This document shows positions 24,404 to 35,611 of a DNA stretch of 64,000 nt, piece after piece. The notes under the pieces are model-generated. The model saw nothing but the letters and a program-made list of their open reading frames with translations. It made no database searches and was not told the origin of the DNA. The stretch comes from Kondoa malvinella (taxonomy: Eukaryota; Basidiomycota; Agaricostilbomycetes; Agaricostilbales; Kondoaceae): NCBI GenBank assembly GCA_039545315.1, contig BCIM01000014.1, forward strand, positions 310,001-374,000. Reading direction: 5' to 3'. The first letter of the stretch is position 1, and the number at the start of each line of letters is the position of its first letter. Made by a program: the position numbers and the translations under genes.

Positions 24404-25272
24404 TCACGTAGCCTTGCCATGACTCTTTTCGATTTGCTTGAGCATAACTCCGATTCCTGTGAGCACAGGGTATGAGCTTACTCTACTACTCTACACGGTC
24501 AGCCTCCACTCACTGCTATTGAGGTTCAGCTGGCCCTTCTTCGTCTTGCGATTCCAAGCCTGCTTGTCCACCTGTCTCTTTGCTCTGATGACTTCCAGCT
24601 CATCCGGCGTAGGTTTCCACTTCTTCTTGGGCGGTTCTTTAGCTACTCGTTCAAGTGCTTTGCCTTTCTTCCGCCTCGAAGGATGAACGAAAGGTTGTGC
24701 TGAGGTAGAAGGTATAGAAGAAGCGGTTTCCTCTGGCTCAGGCGACAGACAGTCCGACTTGCGCTTCGAGATCTTGCTAGAGTCTTCATCCATAAAGTCT
24801 GCAGCTCTCGCCCGAGCTTTGCCTTTGTTCTGACTTGGTCGAGGAGAATCTATCGCCATGCCTTCTACCTCGTTCTCTTGCTGCTGCGTCGGCTCATCCG
24901 TTTCCATGTCTGCAGACCTCGTCGCAGGCTCGTCCACACTCATGCCCTCCTTCTTTAGTAGCTTTGCATAACTCTTGCGAACTAAGAACAGGGAAACTTC
25001 AGCTTCCAGCTCCCAATCCCAGCTGTGCAGCACCCACCTTTCGCTTTGGCAATCAGCTTCTCCTTGAGTCGTATATAATGTGCTTGACCACTGTATTTGA
25101 GCTCTTGCGGCTTGGGCTGCAATATTATCGCACAAATCAATACTTGGAAACATTTTTATACGGTGGAGGAAAGCAAGCTGACACCGATAGTTGCAAAGCT
25201 ACGTCGCTGCTTATCCGCTTGTGCAGGTCTTTCGCTCGTCTTGGGCGGTTTTCTAGCTGCTGAAGGAGCCAT
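24404..25272 (-). CDS. FYV7: rRNA-processing protein Fyv7
   Basis: Small basic nucleolar protein needed for 18S rRNA maturation. Start APSAARKPPKTSERP; exon 2 gives RLKEKLIAKAK, joined by an intron (gtggg..cttag) to VRKSYAKLLKKEGM, the family hallmark. The middle is acidic and Ser/Pro-rich. The C-terminus has RKTKKGQLNLNSRIGVMLKQ across the last intron (about 24447-24508), matching the conserved end of the family (KKTKKGQPxxxxRI). About 230 residues, four exons. The first intron (about 86 nt) is longer than most here. Convergent with the TMEM184 gene. Confidence 0.85.
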
Positions 25273-25397
25273 GGATGATGGTTTGATGACGAGAATACCC
25301 CGTTTGAGCTGAAAGATACAGTGTTGGCGAATGCTGCACGGTAGTCTAAGGTGGTGCAGGACAAGCTATATATCCCTCCCTATTACATTGCATTGAT

Positions 25398-27335
25398 CTA
25401 CGGTACGCCCTCGAACGGTTGAGCTCCGCCAGCTGTAAGTACTTCACAGCCAGTCTCTGTTATCAGCAGCAGCTCTTCGAATTGCGCAGAACGCTTATTG
25501 TCAATGGTCGTTGCAGTCCTGTAAAGACAGGTCAGGCGGATAACAAACGATACTTGGACCAGCGCACCAATTGTCCGGCCTAAACAAAGAATCAGCGCGA
25601 ATACAAGCGGGAACGAGTAGTAACCATACCAGTGCATATCTTCTCCACTGCCCAGACACACCATCCTGAAGGACGATCAGAAAATTGTCGATTAGAGCTG
25701 TGATGGACTCACGGCTCGATCGTGAATGTCATGCCAGGCTTCATGGTATGAGGCTAAGAGGCAATTCGAGAATCAGCAAAGCGCAGTGCTCTTATGGAAG
25801 CAGACTTACCGCTTTGTTGTTTGCGTAGTGCTATACTATCGAGTCAAACAAAAGCTGCGACGGTTCAAAGTGACATACCGGTACATTCGGCGCGCAGTGA
25901 AACAGCTCTCGTGTGCCGTGACCGCAATATCTACCTCGCCCGTCAGCTGGAATCTATTCCGAATCACCGATGCTTACCTTTTGTTAACAGAGCACCCATT
26001 CTTAATAGCAACAGGTTCGATCGCTTTCCCAATATTCCTGAATGGCACACCAGGTTTGCAAATCTTGATCGCAGCTTGTAAAGATTCCCTAGTCGTTCGT
26101 ATTAATCGTTCACTGTCGGCATCTATTTTGCCTATTGGGTAAGTAGCGTTCAGGTCTGAATGGTAGCCTTTGTGGTAGAGCGAGATGTCTAGGTTGACAA
26201 TGTCGCCTTCTTCTAGTGGACGGAGGTCGGGTATGCCATGACATATCACTTCGTTGACGGAACTGAATGAGAGTCAGTCTGTTAGCGATTTATCTTGACC
26301 TAGGACTAACGAGCAATGGGATTTCGGAAAGTTCGCCTGTCATAATTGTTAGCATCAAACACAAATGGAAACAGACAGCTTACATAGTTAAGAGGGCTGG
26401 GGTAGCATTCGCGCTCGACGGCAGCATCATGCACTATTTGGTCTATCTCGTCCGTCGTTATGCCAGGTTTCAAAGCAGCGGCAGCGATTTCTAGAACTTC
26501 TCGACCAAGCTGCAAAAGGCATCAGAAAGAACTCAGTTGCATATGCAGACAATCATACCTTGCAAACCACACGCATGCCTTGTACTTCTTCTGCATTTAG
26601 GCATTTTATGCTTCTTTGTGCATAGGCTGACGCTTCTGATCTTGAGGATCCCTTTGCTATCAGAGACTCAGCACCAGGCTAGGTGACAGCAGTTTAAAGC
26701 GCACGGTGATCTGCGTAGTCGGGTCTGCCGATGTGAGAAGGTACAACTCGCAACTGTTATTGGATCAGCAGAGTGCTCGTGAGGCTATATAAATGGCCAC
26801 ACACCGACCAAGGCTTCCTTGGGTATACTGCTCTCAAGCTACCAGCGTATTCAAAGCCTTGAACTCGTATCCACGGATCCGTTGCTGTGCGACATCAGCT
26901 CCCTTCGACGTAAGATACTGCTGACTAACTTGGTGAGTTTGGATCTTCTTCTGGTATAACCTTTGACTTTGCCTTATGTACTGTTTTGTGTGCGTTCTAC
27001 TAGCCTGGTCAGACTAAGCTGGAGCGTGCGTAAACTGCCCTACCCCTAGTAGATCGATGAGCTAGATACCGTACAGCTAATGAGACCACTGACAATTCCG
27101 TTTCAGGCATTCCTGAGAGCAAAACGGAGCTCTAGCCAATCCTTGCTTCTTGCAAGTTGGGCAAATTAAAGCTCCAGCTTGATTTGAGCAGTCTGCACCG
27201 GTACATGGGACTCTGTGGCTTTATAAGCAGCCTGTCTGTATACTCTCGAATTCAAGCATACTCTATCGTAACGGAGCTTTGAAATTTCTGGGCCAGGCTG
27301 GCAGACATTTCTGACACAGCAGGCGTTTGCTGCAT
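25398..27335 (-). CDS. MAP1: Methionine aminopeptidase 1
   Basis: Removes the initiator methionine from nascent proteins at the ribosome. An N-terminal zinc finger of the MetAP1 type is seen: [20 protein letters not shown], then [10 protein letters not shown] and [10 protein letters not shown]. Next come [12 protein letters not shown], and the pita-bread catalytic domain with [33 protein letters not shown] (two metal-binding Asp), [19 protein letters not shown] (His), PGMTFTIEP and [16 protein letters not shown] (two Glu). All metal ligands are present. About ten exons. Start ATG 27335 ([16 protein letters not shown]) is chosen because an intron beginning gtatgc near 27258 joins it in phase to the zinc finger. 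Ends in [12 protein letters not shown]. Confidence 0.92.
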
Positions 27336-27926
27336 CTTGGGCTACTTTGAAGTGCTTTCTAGGTATGCTGTGTGCCAAATTGATAGCGAAGTAGCTCTAC
27401 CGAAGCAATTTGAATTTGTCGACTGGAAGAAGTTGCCCGCCTCAAGCGGACCAACGCAGGTATATCAGCAGCGGGTATTATGCGCAGCTGCTCAGTGTTG
27501 AGAGAGAGCGCTAGCTATTCAGCGCAAGATATACAAAGGTTGGATGCTGGGGGCAGAACAACAGAAGTCCGCCAGCGGAGTTCAGTGTCCAAGGCATATG
27601 TACAAGATCAAAGCTCGATAAGACTGAATTCCTCCATTCAATCTTCGCAACTCCCTTCTAGCGAGCCGTTCTGATAGTCGCTGCAGTGAACAGAGCTGGG
27701 AAAGATTTGACGCTGAGACAGGTAGATGTGCCGTGAGCTGGGAATTGGAGGTGCAACAGAGCGCGAAGCTGAAGAGACTAGTAGCGTACGTGGAGAGATG
27801 CTTGTGAAGTATTGAGGCGCGCTATGCTTCAAATATGCACGGTTGACAGCCTATGAAATCGATCGGTAAGGCTCAATTGCTTCGGACGATTGAACTTAGC
27901 CTGATATTAGGAGACCGAAAGAAATG
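27336..27926. other. Intergenic region
   Basis: 5' flank of MAP1 and 3' flank of the F-box gene, both on the minus strand. Short frames of 60-65 codons only. Nothing recognised. Confidence 0.5.
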
Positions 27927-29399
27927 TCATACACGCTCTCGCCAGCCCGTCTCTTCCCTTACCAAGCTCTTGAAGAAATTTGACTTATGGCGACAACTGG
28001 AGTAAGGCTGGATGATGATTTCCGCTTGAATGTGGAGCGGGAGTATCGCAGAGTCCTCTTGAGTAATAGAAACAGCATACAGATACTCCTCGGTCGGGGC
28101 GTGGCCAGCAATTTCCAACTTCAGGTGACAACGCTTGAGCGCAGGAAACAACACAGGATGGTACATTGCCCAGGCAGATTCCTGTTGCGCTGGGGAACGT
28201 TTTGCGGCCGTGTCTCTAGCCTGTAGGCCAGAAGTGGAAGAGATACCGTGATGGTCAGAACGGTGACTTCAGACCATGAGGACGCTGGCGGCCACGAGCG
28301 CCCATCGAGCTGTACAACGTTGTTGCATAGTTCAATGTGGAAGCTTTTCAAAGCTGGTGCGAATTGGACTAAGGTTTGGATGTGTTCTGGCTTGATACTA
28401 GCATCGGCCTTCACCACGAGTTCAGTCACCCAATTTGTGGAGGCGAGACTAGCGACCAGATTTCCCCCGTTCAACCAGTCCACAGGCATGTTCAGGATCA
28501 AGCGAGAGACACACGGCAGAGACTCAAGTTCCGTCAGGAATTCCTCAGTATCGACATAAGCCTCCTGCCATCCGTCTCTTTCCAACCTCACGAAAACTGC
28601 AGCTCTTTCAACTTGGATTTGCCAGAGTTGTCAGCCAACTGCATTTTGAGAGGCGAAAACAGCTCTTCGTGGTAAAGTCAACCAAATTGACCTTCTCTAG
28701 CTGTTCCGCGGCAACGATGATTTTGCCGAACGCTTCAGTGTCGAAGCCGTCGCACGGACTTTGCAGATAGGAATCTGACTCGCTAGACCGAAGGCACAGC
28801 GTACGCAGGCTCTTGATGCAGGGCATGGCCAGAAGATCGGCAGCGAAAACTGAAGGTAAAATGTCGTCAAAGCTTGGACTTCCGAAGTACCCGTTGGCCT
28901 TATAGATTGGATCTTCTTCGTAAGGGATATCCCAAAAGCTAAAATCGAAAGTAAGGCGTTCCAGATTTGTGCAGAGATCTAGAAGTGTAAACGCTTTCTG
29001 CAATCGACTTTGCGTGATTTTGCGCGCCATCTTCAACTCCGCAGGTTGCCAATCCTTTTCTCTGCACAAAACAGACAGCCTGAAGCAAACATCAACTGCC
29101 GTCTGCCTAACGCTTGCGCCCAATGCTATTCCTGAATGTCCTCGCAAGCCAATTTTCGCCCGGTTGATGTCACACGGGATCTCTCTGAAGACTGAAAACT
29201 GAGCAAGCTTGCAGAACAGCCGGTTCACACGGCAGAGCAATGCCAAGGTTCTTCTGTCGCCTTCATGGTCGAGGGACGAGACTATTTGCATCAAAGTTTC
29301 GACCGGAAGGTGAGAGATGCCTGATGGAGATGTAGCTGTCGCTAGGTTGTCTGATACATGCGCGGCTGATGACTCTTCGATGGCCAAAGGTCGCGACAT
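27927..29399 (-). CDS. F-box protein
   Basis: Substrate adaptor of an SCF ubiquitin ligase, judged from an F-box near the N-terminus (ISHLPVETLMQIVSSLDH, LLCRVNRLFCKLAQ). The rest has Leu-rich segments (CTNLERLTFDF, MPCIKSLRTLCLRSS, VSRLILNMPVDW, APALKSFHIELC) resembling the degenerate leucine-rich regions of basidiomycete F-box proteins. The reading frame shifts twice. At about 28231-28167 an intron (gtatct..caacag) joins VLTIT to ESAWAMYHPVLFPALKRC. At about 28666-28600 a weak intron (gttttc..ctgcag, with gctgac inside) best joins LVDFTTKS to FFVRLERDGWQEAY; this junction is uncertain. About 440 residues. The substrate cannot be inferred. Confidence 0.75.
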
Positions 29400-30534
29400 A
29401 GGGACGGTCCGTGCGATTCAAGCTTGTGCGAATTTTTGTGTAGGCAAGAGAGCGATGACTCTGCGTATTGGGTATCGACAAGACCTGGTATCAACGGTAT
29501 ATTCGCGAGGTATTCACGAGAATGTAGACCTTTCAAGCGGGTGTTCGGGAGCAAGAGACGAGAAATCACTTTGACAGCGAACCGCAAAGATCGACACAGT
29601 ATTTGGACAAGCTGAAGATCAAATGCAGAACAGTCACAACAGATTGACGGGTGCAGCATGGCAGACAGAATTGGCACACCCTCGAGCTACCGCAAGAAAA
29701 AAACAAAGCAAAGACTATCGCGTCTACCGCCTTCGGTCTATCTGTTACAGGCTGTGCAGCAGCGTGTGAACTCGTATTTCAAGCTACAGACGAGACCGCA
29801 AGCGCTCTTTGATGTTGATCTCGAAAGTCCACGAATATGCTCAATTCGCATTGGCAAATCTGCATGGCCATACTCGAACGTAGACATTCTGACACCTATC
29901 TAGGCCAGCTGGTCAGCTGCCTCTCTTTGTCTTGCATCACAAAGATCTCTTCTCTTCTCTGTGTCCGAATCTGCCTCACCGCGGGCAAGATTCTTCCGTG
30001 ATTATCTTCCTCTATCCAGGCCGCGAGGCGTGCCGTCAATGTCCATCAGTACAGCATGTAAGTTGCAGTTCATCCTGAAGAGCAGCGGCTTGGCGTATTG
30101 GATGCCTTGCTTAGCAACTCGGCACTTGAAACTGTCTCTGACTAGTTTTACCGTACACCTGCAATTGCTGAAGACGCGCTATGCCTGAACAAACGCTCGG
30201 GAATCGTTAAGAAACCTGCGCAAAGACTCTGCGTATTCTCCTTTGTGCGGTTTCGCGTATATCGAACATCCTTCCGAGTCAAGTCAACAATGATTTCATT
30301 CAAGCTTGGCTCATCATCCACCCTCTAGTTACCCATGCCGAGCTTGCCACAGTGCGTTCCCGCGTGCAAAAAAGGCTTCTTGGCCATTACGTATTCCAAG
30401 GAACGATCGGGGTTCCGCAGCTACTACTTGAAGAGGAATATCTCTCGCTCCAGCTCTCTTCCTTCCGCACTTCTATCTAAGCCAATCTTTCAAGTCCTAG
30501 CTCAACTTCTCAGCTAAACTTCTCCCATCTCATT
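29400..30534. other. Intergenic region between divergent genes
   Basis: No supported gene. Short overlapping frames on both strands (60-111 codons) lack features. The last 60 bp before 30535 are pyrimidine-rich, probably the leader of the secreted repeat protein gene. Confidence 0.5.
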
Positions 30535-32321
30535 ATGTTCAAGTCCACTCTCGTCTGCCTTGTGCTTGCACTCTCCGTTCAAGGTGCTGTCCTTCCCCGC
30601 AACAACGGCGGAGACAAGTGAGCTCTTGTTGTCCGTTGCTTTACAGGCTTCCCGCTGACTGCCTTTGTCTGCTAGACACCCGTTCGTCAAGCATTGGTTT
30701 GACCCGCTCTCCAACTAATATGCGAGTAGGGAACCTCAAATCGAGTACAAGACTGTAACTAAGGAGGTCGAGAAGCCAGTATAGTGAGTTTTTTATGATG
30801 CATTATCGTTACAGTGCTGATTAGAAGCTCTGCATAGCAAAACGTTCGTGTTGCCCAGCCGCATTGCCGATGTTGCTTACGGTGCGCATGCAGTGTTCAC
30901 AAGACCGAGTACAAGACCGATGTCAAGTACCAGACGTGAGGGATACTAGCTGTATTACCGGATCTCGAGCTTATTTGACTTTTCTACAGGAAAATTGAGT
31001 AGCAAGTCCCCCTTGATTTCTACCACTGCTTCTTCTGACCTTTCCTTCCCCTGCAGCAAGACCAAGACTCCAGCTCCGGTCACGTATGTATCGTGTCAAA
31101 GATGTCCGAGGCTTGCTGAAATCATCAATACAGCAAACATGAAACCAAATATGAGACCAAGACTGTCAAGGCCGATCCTATCACAGTGACACCTGCTCCA
31201 GAGGTCAAATAGTCAGTTTTACCCCTCACTGAGTCAATAACTTGCTGATTTTCGCTTTCATCTGCAGCGTAACCAAGCAGTACGCCGCCAAATTTCTTGC
31301 TCAGTCCCTGGCTGCTTGCTTATGTTTGCATGCGTAGCGAGACTAAAACCGTTCAAGCCCCAGCTGTGACTATCACTCCAAAGGCATCCACGATCTAGTA
31401 AGCTCTTCTTCCTATCAGCGATCACATTGGCTGATCTTTCGCTCTTCCCGTAGCAAAACGTAGCATTTCTGTCTTCCACCTCTTGCCGTCGGTCCTGACA
31501 TCTTTCTCTACAGCGAAACACCCAAGGCTTCCACAAAGTACGAGACAAAGTATGAGACAAAGCAGTGAGCCTACAGCCTTCCATCCTGCCTGAAAATGAC
31601 GCTGACCTGCTGCCTTTACTCAGTGAAACGTAATTCAGCCACTCACATGCTTGAAAATGTGCTGATGCCTTGTCCTGACTGCAGCAAGTACGTCGACAAG
31701 TACGTCACCAAGACGTAAGTTCATCCTTATTCTTGTCAAGATTATGCTGACTTTCAGCACAGTGAGGAGAAGAAGGTTTATGTCACCAAGAAGCCTGAAG
31801 CCACAACTGTCTACAAGGAGCCCAAAACGTAATTCGCTCTTACTGCTTGTCCTATCCGTGCTAATCTGTCGGAATAGTGTCACAGTAACCGCTCAGCCAA
31901 AACCAGTCTGCAAAAAACATGTCGAATACTACGACGAGAAGGCTGGCAAATGCCTACCAGTCTGCAAGGAACACGTTGAATACTACGACGAGAAGGCTGG
32001 CAAATGCCTACCAGTCTGCAAGGAACACGTTGAATACTACGACGCCAAATCCGACTCCTGCCTTCCAGTTTGCAAAGAGCACGAATACTACGATGAAAAA
32101 TCCAGCAAGTGCGCTCAAGTTCCAAGATGCAAGGAACATGAATACCTTGACGAGAAGAGCTACACTTGCAAGCCCGTCGCTGAACAGAAGCCTGAGCCAA
32201 AGAAGGATGACGGCAAGACAGAGCACGAGGACAAGAAGGAGTGAGTGCTTGCTTTACTTGCTTTAGCCCGACTGACCAGACTATCTTCCTCAGGTACCGC
32301 CGTCGCGCCATCTGGGCTTAG
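30535..32321 (+). CDS. Secreted repeat protein encoded by 17 phase-2 (micro)exons
   Basis: I do not recognise the family. Exons: 30535-30617, 30676-30696, 30730-30783, 30838-30843, 30894-30935, 30990-30998, 31057-31083, 31134-31211, 31268-31279, 31338-31397, 31454-31459, 31514-31564, 31624-31629, 31685-31714, 31763-31828, 31878-32240, 32294-32321. This gives 942 nt, 313 residues. All 16 introns are GT-AG, 33-59 nt, and all interrupt codons after base two, so each internal exon (6 to 363 nt) is a multiple of three. Exon 1 encodes a signal peptide (MFKSTLVCLVLALSVQGA). The middle is Tyr/Lys/Thr/Val-rich with Y-x-T-K and ETKYETK motifs. Exon 16 encodes five Cys repeats of about 18 residues (CKEHVEYYDEKAGKCLPV). 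The end is basic (YRRRAIWA). Likely a cell-surface or extracellular protein. Confidence 0.85.
30838..31629 (+). other. Span of three 6-nt microexons (30838-30843, 31454-31459, 31624-31629)
   Basis: Each is flanked by AG before and GT after, with introns of about 50-59 nt on both sides that have their own branch-like sequences. Two have the same sequence, CAAAAC; the third is TGAAAC. Each adds two codons' worth (K-T or E-T in the Y-K-T / H-E-T pattern). Omitting one leaves the frame open, so sequence alone does not prove inclusion. Confidence 0.65.
31903..32178 (+). repeat. Five tandem 54-60-nt coding repeats (Cys-His-Tyr repeat)
   Basis: Units start at 31903, 31957, 32011, 32065 and 32119. 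Each encodes P-V-C-K-x-H-(V)-E-Y-Y-D-x-K-x-x-x-C. Units 1 and 2 differ at only a few bases, and units 2 and 3 share their first half exactly, which points to recent duplication; units 4 and 5 have lost the Val after His and have diverged. Confidence 0.9.
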
Positions 32322-33576
32322 GGTAGTAGACCTTTGCTCGTGATTGTCAAATTTCAATGTAGATAGGATGGACTCAAACCACCAATTTTGTGTAAATAGA
32401 ACGTAGTATCCGCAATGTCACTCTTTATTGCGTTGCTTTACTTTGGTTGACCCTTTCGTTCTCTTGCTTCCGTGCCATTGCTCGTGTCTCCTTGATCGCG
32501 CCTTGCATTCGTTATATGAGTGTAGCTCTAAATCAAAGCACTTTTGCCTTGGGAGTTGGCTGTACTTATCTCGCTGCGAGTCTGTCCATTTCTCGTGAAC
32601 ACAGGCCTCGGCTGCGTCAGGTAAGCGATTGAAAAAGGCGAAAACGCGACAGAAAGATGCTGCTCTACAGACAAGATCGAGGAAGGCATTGAAGCTCATT
32701 CGCTTCTGAGCCAGAAGTTCTAAAGTATCGCAGACCGCAAGAGGGCACTGAGCCAATCACATGTCGTCGCACGGAAGATCGACAAGGAGCAAACAGGGGA
32801 AGGAAAGATGTGCTTGCGAAAGGGTAGAGCAAATGCGGCAATGCCTGCTCGGCAACACTGGTATCTCAAGGGTGAAAAGTCGTCGAGAAATGCGATACAT
32901 GGCTGACAGCGAGTAGTTGCAATACTGAATCTGCGCCTTTTCACTCCATAATCCTAAAATCGCTACGAATCGTCTGCTACTTGCCGACTGCACGCCAAAA
33001 AGCGACCAACGTGAATGAGCATAGACTCAATCAGGAACGCTTTGATACGCACATGTACAAGACCTGATTAGGCGTCGAGCTATTAGAGACTGTCTGGTAA
33101 TTGCGCTTGAAACATACATTATTACACCTATCAAGCTCGAGATTAGTATTTTGCAGCATCTAACCCTGCAGCATCAGCTCACCTTATGAAGACTTCTCCT
33201 AGAGATCCAGCAGATTGATCATTCTGCCATTCCTCGGTATTTGCAAGCTGTGAGACGGTGTGCGGCTATAAGACTCTGTAAAGCCTTCAATGCCAGACCG
33301 CTCTCACCTGCAAGTTCATGTAGCTGTCCACGCTAACCAGATAACCCTTGTACTGCATTCCCCATTTCAGCTTGACCCTGTGAAAGTAAAAATGCAACAT
33401 CAGCGCTGTGTTCTGCCTCTTGCTGCGGTTCGTTCGTCGACTTGCATGCATGGCTGCCCTACGAGACCTTGAAGGAACGGCCTAGGGTTGACTATCTTAT
33501 CCGACATGGCGTTTGAGAGCAAGAGTCTCCTCGATTGTATTCTTTGTTTTGCAACCGAGACAGGCGAGCTGCCAAA
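32322..33576. other. Intergenic region
   Basis: Long gap between two plus-strand genes. A minus-strand frame at 32418-32756 (112 codons, Cys-rich) and several shorter ones overlap each other and have no features or splice pattern I can support. No RNA gene recognised. Confidence 0.4.
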
Positions 33577-34408
33577 ATGTCAGACAACGAAGCTGCTGGC
33601 CCGTCTTTGGGTGAAGGTGCGTGTCTCATTCACTTTGCCAAATGAACGACTCTGATGCTTCGAGCGCTGAAATAGACATTGACTTGCCAAAAGCTACAGT
33701 AGCCAAAGTGAGCTCTCCTGCTCTTATAAGATGTGCAAGCTCATTGCAATGCTCTGTAGCTCATCAACGGTGTGTTTTCTTCCTCACAAAGGTCATCTCA
33801 GAGCTCATGTTGATTGCACAGAATACCTGCCTGTGGGCCTCACATGCGCGAAGGACGCTCGTGATCTCGTAGGCGATGCATGTAAAGGTATATTCAGCGA
33901 ACAGCCCCACCATTTATGCTGAATGAGGGTGTAGAGTTCATCACTTTGGTCTCGTCAGAAGCTCAGGATATCTGCGAGAAGAGTCAGAAGAAGACTATGA
34001 TGCCTGAGCAGATTGTGCAGGCTTTGAAGGTACGAGCAGTGTAACTGATTCAGCTTCTGGTTGATTGATAGTGTGCTGGTCGTACAGACACTCGGTTTCG
34101 AGAAGTACGTCGCTGAAGTAGAGAGTGCTACTGATGAAGTCAAGACCAAAGCGAAGGTCAGCATGGCTACGGCATATGTCAATTAATGACTAACGCAGAG
34201 AACTATGCTGACAGACCGATAAAGTCAAGAAGGCAAATCGGAACAAGCCTACAGGAATGACTGAAGAAGAGCTTTTAGCTGAGCAGGAAAAGATGTTTGC
34301 AGCTAGTAGAGCGAGGTCCGTGACACAAGCTGCGTCTCATCCGGACTTGCGACTGACTCGAGGCCTGACAGGATGGACATGGAACAACCTCCGCAGCCGC
34401 AGGAATAA
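33577..34408 (+). CDS. NCB2: Negative cofactor 2 beta subunit (Dr1, histone-fold transcription repressor)
   Basis: Pairs with NC2-alpha by a histone fold and binds TBP on promoter DNA, blocking TFIIA/TFIIB entry. Start MSDNEAAGPSLGE, then DIDLPKATVAKLINEYLP, the conserved beginning of the NC2-beta histone fold; DARDLVGDACKGVEFITLVS; SSEAQDICEKSQKKTMMPEQ; and QALKTLGFEKYVAEVE. A short basic/Gln C-terminus ends PPQPQE. About 150 residues in about eight exons. It converges on the pfkB kinase gene, with 49 bp between stop codons. Confidence 0.93.
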
Positions 34409-34457
34409 GTGTATTGTATTTGTGTTCGTCCATTGGTAATTGTATTACATATGTCCT

Positions 34458-35611
34458 CTACGCTGTTCTTCGCCTTAGCTCCTCTAATCTTTCTTTCGGC
34501 TGTTTCGCATTTCCATTCCATCTTTCCGTTGTCTTGTCGTATGAGCAAATGCCATACTGTTCTAGCACTAGAGAAGCTGAAACACTGCCATACAACATCC
34601 CTTCTAGCAAGTTGTCTTGATGTAAAGATAGACCAGCGATTAATCCTCCCTGCCATTCGATTAGCTCTATGCCATATTGGAGCGTAGATCATACCAAGAA
34701 AGCATTTCCAGCACCAGTAGGATCCACAACCTTCTTCTGATCTGTCGTGTATGGACGAACCCAAAAGACTTTGCCTCCCTTTTCCAGTCCACAGCTACCA
34801 AGGCTCCCTGATCTCACGATAACTCTCTTTGCTCCCATACCAACAAAGTCTCTACATAGCTTCTCGATTGATTCCCCACTTCCATCGCCTGGACCGAAGA
34901 ATGCTTGCCCCTCTTCATGATTCGGCGAGAACACATGTACTTTCCCAATCACCTTTCTCAAGTTTTCCACTTCGCTAGGCAGACAAAGATCCGGTATAGG
35001 TTCATAGACAATCTTCGGGTTCCAGTTGAGTGCTTCCAATTCGTCTAGAATAGAAGCTAATCGATCCGGAGCGCAAACGCAATGTAGATAATCCGCTTGT
35101 AATTCAGGGTGAAGATCAGATGGTTCCAGTCGACGCTTGGGTGTCAAGTAGGCAAAGTCTCGGCTTTCGCCGTGGTAGGTGTTTATGGCTTTCGTAGTAA
35201 GACGAGTTTGGTCATTGCGGTAATGAAAGATGTTTCGGAAGGTATTGAGTTGCTCTTGGATCCAGGAAGGCCAGTCGGAGCCTCTGTCGATAATCATACG
35301 GACTCGGTTCGCTGGTAGCCTGGCTTAGGGTCAGTCAGTATGCAGAAGAGACCCGAAAGGACAGACCACATGTCTGCGCCTAGCGCTACATAGACACCTC
35401 CACCACCTGATACGACACATAAGAGAGGGAACAGCGCTGAAGGCGATCAAGCTACCTATAGCCTCGTCTGGTACACCCTTGGTATCGAAGGAAGCTTCTC
35501 GGACGTCAAAGGTGTCAACGCTACACCAGCCATGAGCACAGAAAGGTTGCTGATAAGAAAGGAGACGCACATGAACATACCAAGAGTGGTACATACGAGT
35601 TGATCTGGCAT
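34458..35611 (-). CDS. pfkB-family carbohydrate kinase, Mak32-like
   Basis: Ribokinase-fold kinase related to yeast Mak32, a protein linked to maintenance of the killer virus; its substrate is not known. Start MPDQLVCTTLGMFIVDTF is joined in phase by an intron starting gtgcgt; then GGGGVYVALGADM, LPANRVRMIIDRGSDWP, HVFSPNHEEGQAFFG, and the signature VVDPTGAGNAFLGG with the catalytic aspartate region DPTGAGN completed across the last intron. The end is YGSVSASLVLEQYG...RLEELRRRTA. About 320 residues, five exons. Confidence 0.88.
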
